Positions 18,629 to 27,441 of a stretch of 64,000 nt of DNA are shown piece by piece. Source of the DNA: RGIG9115 sp045603225 (GTDB taxonomy: Bacteria; Bacillota; Clostridia; UBA1381); assembly GCA_045603225.1 (NCBI GenBank), contig JAZULT010000103.1, positions 58,269 to 122,268 of the forward strand, read 5' to 3'. Under the pieces are notes generated by a model. That model saw only the letters and a program-made list of their open reading frames with translations. It ran no database searches and had not been told where the DNA came from. Made by a program: the position numbers and the translations under genes. Each line of letters starts with the position of its first letter. The first letter of the stretch is position 1.

Positions 18629-19585
18629 TTACAATTTAAAAAGCACGAGTGCAAAAATTCCAAGAAATACACTCAGAAGCTGAAGTTTTGTAAATTTCTC
18701 TTTATAAAGCAGTACAGAAACAAGGAAGCTTGTAATAAAACCCAGTCCCGTTCTGAGCGGAGTTGCAATTGATATAGGAATATACAGATAAATCAGAAGA
18801 TTTACAAGATTCTTACCTCCGTTACATGCACCGGCAAGCAATCCCCATACCATCCCGTGTTTTGCAATATATTTGAAGTTTTCTCTTTCATATATGAATC
18901 CAATAATACACAAAGCAACGAACGCACCGCCAAAAGAAAGAATCATAAATTCATTATCGTACGCATTATTAAAATGAAGCTGTTGCTCTCTTGAAATAAC
19001 AGCAATAAACCCGTTACTTACAGCAGTTATCAATGTCCATACTATCCATTTAAAACTTACTTTCTTTTTTTCATCATTTTCGCTTTTTTTGTATCGCATC
19101 AGCACAGTTGAAATAAAAACAAGGACAATTCCTATGTACGTAAAAACACTTGCAGGTTCTTTTAAAAATGCGATTCCATAAACAATGGAAATCACACCGG
19201 AAAATGAAGCTATCATCTTAGTTGCAACATATGAACCTATCTGCAGAGCTACATACATTGAATAAAATCCAAGTGCAAACATACAACAGCTTATCAATCC
19301 GTACACAAGCATTTCATTTGTAAAACACAAACCGCCTTTATCAGTTATAATAAAAAACAGTGTCGAAAAAAGACAAATGACTGCATTAAAAAACATCCCA
19401 CCGATTTTATGTTTATCTCCGTAATGCTTCACAGCCATTCCTTCGCCCTGCTGAAGAAACATATCTATAGCAAGTAATAACCCCCCCATATTAATTTCCA
19501 TATCCTTTCTGTCCACAAAAGTAATGAAAAAATATAACAACATTGTCTGTGGACTGACAATGTATATAATGGAAATTATGCCCAT
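18629..19585 (-). CDS. EamA/DMT-superfamily permease
   Basis: Up to 318 residues with about ten hydrophobic helices. The typical duplicated EamA design is seen: YVALQIGSYVATKMIASFSGVISIVYGIAFLKEP closing the first half and PISIATPLRTGLGFITSFLVSVLLYKEKFT closing the second, each with the helix-plus-EP/KE end seen in drug/metabolite transporters. Substrate unknown. Start uncertain: ATG at 19585 has AAAGG 8 nt upstream and serves transcripts from the promoter at 19653-19681; ATGs at 19501 or 19489 would serve a second, internal promoter at 19531-19560. Confidence 0.78.
   Translation of the reverse strand: MGIISIIYIVSPQTMLLYFFITFVDRKDMEINMGGLLLAIDMFLQQGEGMAVKHYGDKHKIGGMFFNAVICLFSTLFFIITDKGGLCFTNEMLVYGLISCCMFALGFYSMYVALQIGSYVATKMIASFSGVISIVYGIAFLKEPASVFTYIGIVLVFISTVLMRYKKSENDEKKKVSFKWIVWTLITAVSNGFIAVISREQQLHFNNAYDNEFMILSFGGAFVALCIIGFIYERENFKYIAKHGMVWGLLAGACNGGKNLVNLLIYLYIPISIATPLRTGLGFITSFLVSVLLYKEKFTKLQLLSVFLGIFALVLFKL
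19531..19563 (-). promoter_or_regulatory. Internal promoter overlapped by an inverted repeat
   Basis: Minus-strand TTGTCA (19555-19560), 18-bp spacer and TATATT (19531-19536). A perfect 8-bp inverted repeat, ACATTGTC (19540-19547) and GACAATGT (19556-19563), covers the -35 and spacer, as an operator would. It lies inside the longest version of the permease frame. Confidence 0.4.
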
Positions 19586-19652
19586 ATGCGTAGCCTTTAG
19601 GTATATCCCATCCGCAAGGAATTTATATCTATGATTCCTTTTTAATTAAATC

Positions 19653-19681
19653 ATTATAACACATATATAACATTCGGTCAA
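19653..19681 (-). promoter_or_regulatory. Strong promoter of the DMT permease gene
   Basis: Minus-strand TTGACC (19676-19681), 17-bp spacer, TATAAT (19653-19658). The leader that follows contains a 7-bp hairpin, AAGGAAT/ATTCCTT (19616-19622 and 19634-19640). Confidence 0.7.
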
Positions 19682-19761
19682 TGGAGATTTTCTATATAAA
19701 AATGTAAAAAAGTCATATTATAACTGTTGTTCGCAAAGCTCTTTTACACAGGTAAACTTTT

Positions 19762-20547
19762 TCACTTTAGATTTCTATACTGAATCGGAGTTTTACCAAC
19801 ATTGGATTTAAATACCTGACAAAAATAAGATACACTTGAAAAACCGCAGTTTTCGGAGATTTCACTCATCGTTATATTCTTATTTGAATCCATAAGCCTT
19901 TGTGCGGCTGCAATTCTTGTTTTAAGAACATATCTCATTACGGACATACCCATAATTTCTTTGAATTTTCTGCAAAAATAATACTTACTCATGTGTACTT
20001 CATTACATATATCCTCAAGTGAAATTTGTTGCGAATAATTATTATTAATAAACTCAATTGCCTTTGACAATGTATCATCAGGTTTCGGAATACTTTCACA
20101 TGAATATTTGTTAAGATATGTCATAAGCTTAAAAAAACTACAGACAAAATTTTCTATCTCATTATTATCCATGCTTTCTTCAGCATCTCTAAAAACACCT
20201 TCAACTTCATTTTGTATTTCATCAGGTATCTGAGCATAAATCACAGAATTATTTTTAAAGCAGTTGAAAAAAGAGTTGTTATTGGGCATTAAACCAATAA
20301 TATGAGCAGTTGTATCTCTGTCAATAAATATTTTACTTCTGTCATACTCAGCCGGTTTGTCAGGAACAGTATAACGATAATTATCAGCCGAAATAAAACA
20401 AAGCGCACCTCTTTTTATAGGGTAAAGCCTATCATGAAAAACAATACTTCCCCCTTCGGAATATGTATATATAATCATGTTTTCTTCCATATAATGCCAT
20501 ATCTTATACATAGCATCCCGTCCTGTTTCGTGATGGATTATTTTCAT
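19762..20547 (-). CDS. AraC-family transcriptional regulator
   Basis: About 261 residues. Start set at the ATG at 20547 (AGAGG 6 nt upstream) rather than 20679, because the extra residues would be encoded by the repeat-like intergenic region. N-terminal sensing domain (GGSIVFHDRLYPIKRGALCFISADNYRY) and C-terminal AraC double helix-turn-helix (ISLEDICNEVHMSKYYFCRKFKEIMG; TMSEISENCGFSSVSYFCQVFKSNVGKTPIQYR). It may control the adjacent DMT permease or nearby sugar genes; target not shown by sequence. Confidence 0.87.
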   Translation of the reverse strand: MKIIHHETGRDAMYKIWHYMEENMIIYTYSEGGSIVFHDRLYPIKRGALCFISADNYRYTVPDKPAEYDRSKIFIDRDTTAHIIGLMPNNNSFFNCFKNNSVIYAQIPDEIQNEVEGVFRDAEESMDNNEIENFVCSFFKLMTYLNKYSCESIPKPDDTLSKAIEFINNNYSQQISLEDICNEVHMSKYYFCRKFKEIMGMSVMRYVLKTRIAAAQRLMDSNKNITMSEISENCGFSSVSYFCQVFKSNVGKTPIQYRNLK

Positions 20548-20599
20548 GTCATACCTCTGCCTTTCCGTTTTTATAATATTTAAAGTTAAATTTTTATAC

Positions 20600-20723
20600 T
20601 TTTGAACCATCCACGAAACTCGCCACTTGACGTACCATCGTACGCCTTCGAACAGGACAATATGCATCAAAACCCACATTTTGCTTCATTTCGTGAATTC
20701 TACATCCAAACTCAATCAGCCCC
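20600..20723. repeat. Structured intergenic element, possible dispersed repeat
   Basis: This gap is less AT-rich than other gaps here and shows nested inverted repeats: CACGAAA (20612-20618) with TTTCGTG (20689-20695), enclosing CGTAC-CATC-GTACG (20631-20644). Short frames exist on both strands but none has a ribosome site. Its sequence style reminds me of dispersed intergenic elements in gut Clostridia; I cannot check for other copies. Confidence 0.35.
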
Positions 20724-20758
20724 AAAAGGGGGCGTCGCTTGGTGCAACACCCCCTTTT
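20724..20758. terminator. Intrinsic terminator after the acyl-CoA synthetase
   Basis: AAAAGGGGG (20724-20732) pairs with CCCCCTTTT (20750-20758); on the minus strand the stem extends with G-U and two more pairs. It lies 7 bp beyond the synthetase stop. Confidence 0.7.
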
Positions 20759-20765
20759 TAATATT

Positions 20766-22451
20766 TTATTTATTACTATCTTTTTCTCTAATCTCTGCAC
20801 GTCTGATTTTTCCGTTAAATGTTTTCGGAAGTTCTGCAACATACTCAACAATTCTCGGATATTTATAAGGTGCAGTATTTGTCTTTACATACTCCTGAAG
20901 CTCTTTAGTAAGCTCATCTGACGGTTCAAATCCGTCTGAAAGCACGATTGTAGCCTTAACTGCGAAGCCTCTGATTTTATCGGGAACACCTGTTACTGCA
21001 ACCTCACGTACTGCGGCATGCTCAAGAAGCACGCTTTCGATTTCGAAAGGTCCAATTCTGTAACCTGATGACTTGATAACATCATCATTTCTGCCGACAT
21101 ATCTGAATAAACCGATTTCATCACGGTAAGCGGTATCACCTGTGTGATAGAATCCGTCATGAAGAGATTTACTTGTATCTTCTTCACTGAAGTTATATGT
21201 GTCAAGAAGACCGCATGACTTTCTGTCACGGCTCAGAACACGGATAGAGATTTCACCCGTTGTACCTCGCGGACATGACTGATTTTCGCTGTCAAGAATA
21301 TGCACGTCAAATCCCGGAACAGGAAGTCCGATTGCACCCGGAACAGGCTCTGTCCACGGATAGATTGTAGCAATACAAAGTGTTGTTTCTGTCTGACCAA
21401 AGCCTTCGTAAATCTTAAGACCTGTTGCTTCTTTCCATCTGTTATAAATTTCAGGATTAAGCGCTTCGCCTGCTGTACAACAATGCTGAAGTGATGACAA
21501 ATCGTACTTTGTAACATCTTCAAGAAGCATCATTCTGTACATTGTAGGCGGAACACAGAAGGTTGTAACCTTTTGCTTTTCAATAACGCTGAGGATATCA
21601 GCGGCATCAAATCTGTCAAAGTCATATACAAGAACTGCCGATTCACCGAACCACTGTCCGTAAATCTTACCCCAAAGGGATTTAAGCCAGCCTGTATCAG
21701 AAATTGTAAAGTGAAGACCTCCGTCAACAACTCTGTGCCAGAACACGCCTGTCATGATATGTCCGAGTGGATATTTAAAGTTATGAGTGATGATTTTCGG
21801 ATAACCTGTTGTACCTGATGAAAATGCCATAAGCATAGTATCAGAAGCAACAGTATCTTCATCACCTGTAGGACGCTGCCACATATCACTTGCCATATTG
21901 AATCCGTCTTCAAAATCAATCCAGCCTTCGCCAGCATCCTTATGCATTGTAACAAACTTCAGGATAGGATGGTCATACTGATCCTGCATCTCGTCAAAAT
22001 ACTCTGTAGCCTGACCCCTGCCGGTAATAACAACAGCCTTGATATCGCCTGCGTTACATCTGTACACATAATCCTTACCCTTGAGCATATCAGTCGCCTG
22101 TACAACAACAGCACCGATTTTATGAAGACCAAGAATACAGAACCAGAAATAATAGCTTCTTCTGAGAGTAAGAAGTACCTTATCTCCCTTTTTAATTCCC
22201 ATATACTTAAAGTAATTTGCCGCTTTATTTGAGTAAAGCATCATATCACGAAAAGTAAATCTCATTTCCTCTTTATCTTCAGAAATCCATACCATGGCGA
22301 GTTTATCGGGTTTTGTTGTGCCAAGCTCGTCGATTACATCGTATGCAAAGTTAAAATTTTCATTATATTTTAAATTATAGTTGTTCTGTGCATCTTTAAG
22401 AGAGAGGAAATCATCTCTTGATGCACCGACAAATTTCTCATAGATTGCCAT
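20766..22451 (-). CDS. AMP-forming acyl-CoA synthetase, medium/branched-chain type
   Basis: 561 residues of the ANL superfamily. The P-loop-like motif AFSSGTTGYPK, the adenylate motif YEGFGQTETT, the hinge TGDTAYRDEIGLFRYVGRNDDVIKSSGYRIGP and the C-terminal lysine motif PKTFNGKIRR are all intact. It ligates a carboxylic acid to CoA with ATP going to AMP and PPi. Being last in an operon with ilvE and a 2-oxoacid:ferredoxin oxidoreductase, the likely acids are isobutyrate, isovalerate or 2-methylbutyrate; aryl acids are an alternative. GGAGG lies 11 nt upstream of the ATG. Confidence 0.85.
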   Translation of the reverse strand: MAIYEKFVGASRDDFLSLKDAQNNYNLKYNENFNFAYDVIDELGTTKPDKLAMVWISEDKEEMRFTFRDMMLYSNKAANYFKYMGIKKGDKVLLTLRRSYYFWFCILGLHKIGAVVVQATDMLKGKDYVYRCNAGDIKAVVITGRGQATEYFDEMQDQYDHPILKFVTMHKDAGEGWIDFEDGFNMASDMWQRPTGDEDTVASDTMLMAFSSGTTGYPKIITHNFKYPLGHIMTGVFWHRVVDGGLHFTISDTGWLKSLWGKIYGQWFGESAVLVYDFDRFDAADILSVIEKQKVTTFCVPPTMYRMMLLEDVTKYDLSSLQHCCTAGEALNPEIYNRWKEATGLKIYEGFGQTETTLCIATIYPWTEPVPGAIGLPVPGFDVHILDSENQSCPRGTTGEISIRVLSRDRKSCGLLDTYNFSEEDTSKSLHDGFYHTGDTAYRDEIGLFRYVGRNDDVIKSSGYRIGPFEIESVLLEHAAVREVAVTGVPDKIRGFAVKATIVLSDGFEPSDELTKELQEYVKTNTAPYKYPRIVEYVAELPKTFNGKIRRAEIREKDSNK

Positions 22452-22477
22452 ATTACCATATTCCTCCGATTCAATTA

Positions 22478-23029
22478 TTACTTAACTACCACAGCGATAA
22501 ACTGTGCCTGTGTATCACCCATAGCCTGCTCTGCATGAGGAACACTTGAGTCAAAATAAACACTGTCGCCCTCTTCAAGCTCGTATGATATATCACCGAT
22601 ATAAAATCTTACACGGCCCGATATGACGTAATTGAACTCCTGTCCCTCATGTCCATGTAAAACGGGAGCCTCATCATCCGGTGTAATAGTAACAAGAAAC
22701 GGTTCTGCTTTTTTATTTCTGAAGGTGTAAGCAAGATGCTTATAATCGTACTCTTCTTCTCTCTGTACCGAGTATCCCTTACCCTTCTTTACCATACTAC
22801 ACATCGAAAGTGTAGGCTGATCACCGCTGATTAAATCAAGAACATCAACACCAAGTATGTCTGCCGCATTATATATAAAGCTGAAAGAAAAATCCTTATC
22901 TCCGCTTTCGTAAGCTTCATATGTTATCACATCAACACCAAGCTTTTCTGCCATTTCTGCAGTTGTAAATCCGCAGTCATCACGAAGTGACGCAAGTCTG
23001 ATACCTATATCTTTAATCTGGTCGTTCAT
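22478..23029 (-). CDS. XRE-family regulator with C-terminal cupin
   Basis: 183 residues. N-terminal XRE helix-turn-helix (IGIRLASLRDDCGFTTAEMAEKLGVDVITYEAYESG) followed by a cupin_2 ligand domain (HGHEGQEFNYVISGRVRFYIG; EEGDSVYFDSSVPHAEQA). Such regulators sense small metabolites. It lies inside the ilvE-vor-acyl-CoA synthetase operon, 27 nt upstream of the synthetase and 29 nt after vorC, so it is probably the operon's own regulator, acting in addition to the leader attenuator. Confidence 0.87.
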   Translation of the reverse strand: MNDQIKDIGIRLASLRDDCGFTTAEMAEKLGVDVITYEAYESGDKDFSFSFIYNAADILGVDVLDLISGDQPTLSMCSMVKKGKGYSVQREEEYDYKHLAYTFRNKKAEPFLVTITPDDEAPVLHGHEGQEFNYVISGRVRFYIGDISYELEEGDSVYFDSSVPHAEQAMGDTQAQFIAVVVK

Positions 23030-23058
23030 AACACTACCCCTTTCAAATTTAAATACTT

Positions 23059-23595
23059 TTATTCGTTATAATTATAACCTAATTCGATTGCTTTTTTGTT
23101 AAGCTCAATCATCTTTTCCTTATGAGGCGGAACAAGCTTTTCAACTGTTTTTGCCACATTTTCGTAAGGAATTACGCCTGATTTCTTAATCATGTAACCA
23201 ATCATAATCATGTTTGCAAGACCTGTAAGGCCTTCATCGGATGCCATTTTTGTTGCAGGGATGTAGTATGCTTCCACATCGCTTCTGTCTACTTTTCTTT
23301 CAATAAGAGAGCTGTCAACAAAAATCTGTCCGCCTGCTACGGTAGCACCTTCATACTTATCAAGTGAAGGAAGATTCATTGCAATAAGTATATCAGGGTC
23401 TGTAACAATTGGTGAGCCTACAGGCTCATCACTTAATATAACACTGCAGTTTGCTGTACCGCCACGCATTTCAGGGCCGTATGAAGGAAGCCAGCTAAGC
23501 TCTTTTCCTTCTAAAAGTCCTTCGTATGCAAGGAACTTTCCTGAGAAAAGTATTCCCTGACCGCCGAAGCCTGCAAGAAGAATTTGTTTAGTCAT
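23059..23595 (-). CDS. vorC: 2-oxoacid:ferredoxin oxidoreductase, gamma subunit
   Basis: 178 residues. Family motifs LLAGFGGQGILFSGKFLA and PSYGPEMRGGTANCSVILSD are intact. The gamma subunit takes part in CoA binding in the VOR/KOR complex. It overlaps the beta-subunit gene by 8 nt, showing tight translational coupling. Confidence 0.88.
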   Translation of the reverse strand: MTKQILLAGFGGQGILFSGKFLAYEGLLEGKELSWLPSYGPEMRGGTANCSVILSDEPVGSPIVTDPDILIAMNLPSLDKYEGATVAGGQIFVDSSLIERKVDRSDVEAYYIPATKMASDEGLTGLANMIMIGYMIKKSGVIPYENVAKTVEKLVPPHKEKMIELNKKAIELGYNYNE

Positions 23596-24346
23596 TTGCT
23601 TTGTCCTCCTCAGCGTATTTATCTTTATATACTCCCAGCGGATAGTACGGCATCATGTTCTCTTCGAGCCATGCTGTAGCCTTATCCGGTGTAAGTCCCC
23701 AGTTTGTAGGACAGGTTGAAAGAACTTCAATAAGAGTAAATCCCTTTCCTTCCACCTGATACTGGAATGCCTTTTTGATAGCCTTTTTTGCAGCTTTAAC
23801 GTTTTTAACATTGTTTACTGCAACACGTTCGAGATATGCGGCACCTGTAAGCTGTGAAAGCATCTCACAAACTCTTACCGGGTAGCCTACCTGTTCTACA
23901 TCTCTTCCGTAAGGTGATGTCTGTGTAACCTGTCCGGGGAGAGTTGTAGGAGCCATCTGACCGCCTGTCATACCATAAATAGCATTGTTTACAAATATAA
24001 TTGTAATGTTTTCGCCTCTTGCAGCAGAATGAACTGTTTCGGCAGTACCGATAGCTGCGAGGTCACCGTCACCCTGATATGTGAATACAATATTGTTTGA
24101 GTCTGATCTCTTAACACCTGTTGCAACGGCAGGAGCACGTCCGTGAGCCGCCTGAACCATATCCACATTGAAATAGTCATATGACATAACACTGCATCCA
24201 ACAGATGCAACACCGATTGTTCTGCCCTCTATGCCCAGCTCGTCAATAGCTTCAGCAACAAGACGGTGAATAATACCATGTGTACATCCGGGGCAATAGT
24301 GAAGTACTTTATCTGTTAAAGCATGGGGTTTTTCAAATACTTTCAT
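23588..24346 (-). CDS. vorA: 2-oxoacid:ferredoxin oxidoreductase, beta (TPP) subunit
   Basis: 252 residues. Cofactor motifs: HYCPGCTHGIIHRL at the N-terminus and the TPP-magnesium motif GDGDLAAIGTAETVHSAARGENITIIFVNN, then YGMTGGQMAPTTLPGQ. It decarboxylates 2-oxoacids on thiamine diphosphate, passing electrons to ferredoxin. Its ATG abuts the alpha-subunit stop (TAATG). I call the valine-type enzyme from operon context and alpha-subunit resemblance; KOR-type substrates cannot be excluded. Confidence 0.88.
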   Translation of the reverse strand: MKVFEKPHALTDKVLHYCPGCTHGIIHRLVAEAIDELGIEGRTIGVASVGCSVMSYDYFNVDMVQAAHGRAPAVATGVKRSDSNNIVFTYQGDGDLAAIGTAETVHSAARGENITIIFVNNAIYGMTGGQMAPTTLPGQVTQTSPYGRDVEQVGYPVRVCEMLSQLTGAAYLERVAVNNVKNVKAAKKAIKKAFQYQVEGKGFTLIEVLSTCPTNWGLTPDKATAWLEENMMPYYPLGVYKDKYAEEDKAND

Positions 24347-25413
24347 TATTCTGCACCTCCCACTTTATTTGCTTCCATAATCTTATCAAGAACATTCTCT
24401 GTTGTAGGAATCATACCACCAACACGGTTACAGAGAAGAACAGGCTTCTTACAACGGATTGCAAGTTCGATATCTTCAATCATCTGTCCCATTGAAAGTT
24501 CAACAGAAACGAATGCTTTTACTTTATCTGCCGCAGCCGCAAGTGCCTTTTTCGGGAACGGCCAGAGAGTGATAGGTCTTATCATACCAACCTTTATTCC
24601 CTGTTCTCTTGCCTTGTCGATTGCATTTTTTGAAACTCTTGAAGCAACACCGAATGCTACGATACAGATTTCTGCGTCATCCATTCTGTACTCTTCATAC
24701 ATAGCTTCATTTTCTTCAATCTGCCTATACTTTTCATATCTTGAAAAGTTATGCTTTTCAAGTTCTTCCGGCTTTAAGAAAAGTGAATTTACTATTCTTG
24801 GTTCACGTTCACATTTTGTTCCTGTAAGTGCCCACGACTTATCATACTGAGCAACTTCACCCATATCAAGGCTTACAGGTTCCATCATCTGTCCCATTGT
24901 ACCATCAGAAAGAATCATACAAGTCATTCTGTACTTTTCTGCAAGGTCAAAGCCTTTGAAGGTAAGATTAACCATTTCCTGAACCGATGCAGGAGCGAGT
25001 ACGAGCATATGGAAGTCACCGTGTCCTGCGCCTCTTGTTGCCTGGAAATAGTCTGACTGTGACGGCTGTATACCGCCGAGTCCCGGGCCTCCGCGCTGTA
25101 CGTTTACAACGAGTGCCGGAAGATCACAGCCTGCAAGGTATGAAATACCCTCACTCTTAAGAGAGATACCTGGGCTTGAGCTTGAAGTCATAACTCTTTT
25201 ACCTGTAGCCGCAACTCCTATTACCATATTAATAGCTGCAATTTCACTTTCAGCCTGGAGAAATACTCCGCCAATTTTCGGCATTTTCTTTGACATATAT
25301 GCCGCAACCTCTGTCTGAGGTGTTATAGGGTATCCGAAATAATGATGACATCCTGCCATGATAGCGGCTTCAGCCAGAGCTTCGTTACCCTTCATCAAAA
25401 CTTTTTCTGCCAT
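24346..25413 (-). CDS. vorB: 2-oxoacid:ferredoxin oxidoreductase, alpha subunit (VorB)
   Basis: 355 residues. Family motifs: GNEALAEAAIMAGCHHYFGYPITPQTEVAAYM, FLQAESEIAAINMVIGVAATGKRVMTSSSSPGISLKSEGISYLAG, VVNVQRGGPGLGGIQPSQSDYFQATRGAGHGD. These resemble 3-methyl-2-oxobutanoate dehydrogenase VorB proteins of Clostridia. It interconverts branched 2-oxoacid plus CoA with acyl-CoA and CO2. It lies 32 nt after the ferredoxin subunit gene. Confidence 0.9.
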   Translation of the reverse strand: MAEKVLMKGNEALAEAAIMAGCHHYFGYPITPQTEVAAYMSKKMPKIGGVFLQAESEIAAINMVIGVAATGKRVMTSSSSPGISLKSEGISYLAGCDLPALVVNVQRGGPGLGGIQPSQSDYFQATRGAGHGDFHMLVLAPASVQEMVNLTFKGFDLAEKYRMTCMILSDGTMGQMMEPVSLDMGEVAQYDKSWALTGTKCEREPRIVNSLFLKPEELEKHNFSRYEKYRQIEENEAMYEEYRMDDAEICIVAFGVASRVSKNAIDKAREQGIKVGMIRPITLWPFPKKALAAAADKVKAFVSVELSMGQMIEDIELAIRCKKPVLLCNRVGGMIPTTENVLDKIMEANKVGGAE

Positions 25414-25445
25414 TTGATTTAATTCCTTTCCTGCCGTAAGGCATA

Positions 25446-25649
25446 TTATTTTTCAACTGTAATTACGCAATCGGGGCACATTGTAGCACAAAATGCACAG
25501 CCGATACACTGTTCCGGATCAGTTACTGCCGCCGGATGGTAGCCCTTTGCATTAATTTCCCCTGTAAGGGCAATTATGTGTTTCGGACAAGCGCTGACAC
25601 AAAGTCCGCAGCCTTTACATAAGTTCTTTTCAAAAGTTACCTTAGCCAT
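25446..25649 (-). CDS. vorD: 2x[4Fe-4S] ferredoxin subunit of the oxidoreductase
   Basis: 67 residues with two CxxCxxCxxxCP clusters (CKGCGLCVSACPKH and CIGCAFCATMCPDC). It is the delta, electron-relay subunit of the VOR/KOR complex. GGAGGATAGA lies upstream; 32 nt to vorB. Confidence 0.92.
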   Translation of the reverse strand: MAKVTFEKNLCKGCGLCVSACPKHIIALTGEINAKGYHPAAVTDPEQCIGCAFCATMCPDCVITVEK

Positions 25650-25671
25650 TTCTATCCTCCACCTTTTATAT

Positions 25672-26355
25672 TTATTCTCTGTTCCACGACTGAGTTACGT
25701 GAATATCAATCGGCATGACATTGTCAATTTCAACTTTATCAGCCAAATCTGAACGTACAGCCGTGAACGCAACCGGAAGACCGGTAAGCTTACTTATTTC
25801 TTCTGCATAAGCTACAGAAGCTTCTATATCTTCAGGTGTTGTATCAACACCTATATTTGAGTTGTTTACAATTGCAGTGAATTTTGTACCTGCCGCCACT
25901 TCAATTTCCTGCATAACCTCTATCGCAGACTTTGCGTCACGTGTGAGAGGTCTGTACTTGTTGACAACGAAAAACATTTCATAATTATTCTCTTCAACAA
26001 TAGCAGGAACATATCTTCCAAGCGCAAGTGCACCTCTGTCGTCACCACCAACATCAAGAACTGCATACAAATCCTTGTTCTCTGTTACTGAATATGTTTC
26101 AGCAGGAAGTGCAGGCAAATCCACATTTGAATCTGCAAACTCCGAAGATATAAGACGTATGCCGCAGTTTTTGAGCATCTCCTCACTGTCCTTTGTACGG
26201 AAGTAAGGATTTACTATATCAAGGTCTGCTATAACGACATTTTCTTTGCTCTTATTAAGTTCAAGAGCATAATTAATTGCAATATTCGTTTTTCCGCTAC
26301 CGTAGTGTCCGGCAAATATCGAAATTCTTTTAAAATTTAAACTCTTACTGACCAA
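25672..26355 (-). CDS. P-loop ATPase of unknown role within the VOR operon
   Basis: 227 residues. Start is a TTG (26353-26355) with GAGGA 9 nt upstream, inside the last codons of ilvE (19-nt overlap). Walker A IFAGHYGSGKTNIAINYA is of the deviant MinD/ParA-like kind; VVIADLDIVNPYFRTKD and AVLDVGGDDRGALALGRY follow. It looks like a SIMIBI-class ATPase. Position between ilvE and vorD suggests a maturation or regulatory role for the oxidoreductase; nothing in the sequence proves it. Confidence 0.7.
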   Translation of the reverse strand: MVSKSLNFKRISIFAGHYGSGKTNIAINYALELNKSKENVVIADLDIVNPYFRTKDSEEMLKNCGIRLISSEFADSNVDLPALPAETYSVTENKDLYAVLDVGGDDRGALALGRYVPAIVEENNYEMFFVVNKYRPLTRDAKSAIEVMQEIEVAAGTKFTAIVNNSNIGVDTTPEDIEASVAYAEEISKLTGLPVAFTAVRSDLADKVEIDNVMPIDIHVTQSWNRE

Positions 26356-27401
26356 TTGAATTTATCCTCGCATTTTCCCCACTGTATACCTGTTAATGTA
26401 TCATACAGCTTCTGACTTACTTCACCGATTTCGTTATTGTTGATTGTGAACACGTCATCCTTGTATCTGAGCTTACCTACAGGTGAGATAACAGCCGCAG
26501 TACCTGTACCGAAGCATTCTTCAAGTTCGCCTGATTTAGCAGCAGCTACAAGCTCATCAACAGAAATCTTTCTTTCTTCAACATCAAAGCCCATTGTTCT
26601 GCAAAGTTCAAGTGTTGAGTTACGTGTAATACCCGGCAGAATACTTCCGTTAAGTTCAGGAGTCATAATCTTGCCGTTAATCTTAAAGAATATATTCATA
26701 GCTCCAACTTCTTCGATGTACTTTCTTTCTACACCGTCAAGCCAGAGTACCTGTGAATAACCGTCATCATGAGCCTTAACCTGAGCCGCTAAGCTTGCCG
26801 CATAGTTACCACCTGTCTTAGCATAACCCATACCGCCTTTTACAGCTCTTACATAATCATCTTCAATCCATATTCCAACAGGCTGAAGTCCGTTTGCATA
26901 ATATGCACCACTCGGTGAAAGAATAATGATAAACATATATGTCTTTGACGGAGCAACGCCTAAGAATGAGTCTGTTGCAATTACAAAAGGTCTTATATAA
27001 AGTGATGTTCCTTCAGCTTCAGGAATCCAATCTTCATCAACCTTAACCACAGCTTTTACAGCTTCAACGAAATCATCTTCAGGGATTTCGGGAATACAAA
27101 GTCTTTCATTACTTGCATTTGCACGCTTTGCATTCATGTCAGGTCTGAAAAGTCTTGCACTGCCGTCAGCAGCTCTGTAAGCCTTAAGACCTTCAAACAT
27201 TTCCTGTCCGTAATGGAAAACCATTGTTGACGGGTCAAGTGAAAGAGGTGCGTAAGGAACTATTCTTGCATCGTGCCAGCCCTTACCTTCGGTGTAGTCC
27301 ATAATAAACATATGGTCTGTAAAAATCTTACCGAAACCGAGTACATCATCTTTTCCGGGCTTCTGCTTCGGATTGGTTGTTTTAGTAATTTTAATATCCA
27401 T
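26337..27401 (-). CDS. ilvE: Branched-chain amino acid aminotransferase
   Basis: 354 residues, full length for the type II BCAT. FHYGQEMFEGLKAYRAADGSARLFRPDMNAKR, SLYIRPFVIATDSFLGV, the PLP-lysine region YAKTGGNYAASLAAQ, EEVGAMNIFF and ECFGTGTAAVISPVG are all present. It interconverts Val, Leu and Ile with their 2-oxoacids. First structural gene after the attenuated leader, GGA 8 nt before the ATG, coupled to the downstream P-loop gene. Confidence 0.93.
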   Translation of the reverse strand: MDIKITKTTNPKQKPGKDDVLGFGKIFTDHMFIMDYTEGKGWHDARIVPYAPLSLDPSTMVFHYGQEMFEGLKAYRAADGSARLFRPDMNAKRANASNERLCIPEIPEDDFVEAVKAVVKVDEDWIPEAEGTSLYIRPFVIATDSFLGVAPSKTYMFIIILSPSGAYYANGLQPVGIWIEDDYVRAVKGGMGYAKTGGNYAASLAAQVKAHDDGYSQVLWLDGVERKYIEEVGAMNIFFKINGKIMTPELNGSILPGITRNSTLELCRTMGFDVEERKISVDELVAAAKSGELEECFGTGTAAVISPVGKLRYKDDVFTINNNEIGEVSQKLYDTLTGIQWGKCEDKFNWSVRV

Positions 27402-27441
27402 AATTCCATTCCTTCTTTAATATTAATTTTTCAACTTTGAC

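Noticed and set aside
20594..20868. Short frames of 85-88 codons on both strands
   Set aside because: No ribosome site; they cross the structured repeat, the terminator and the end of the acyl-CoA synthetase gene.
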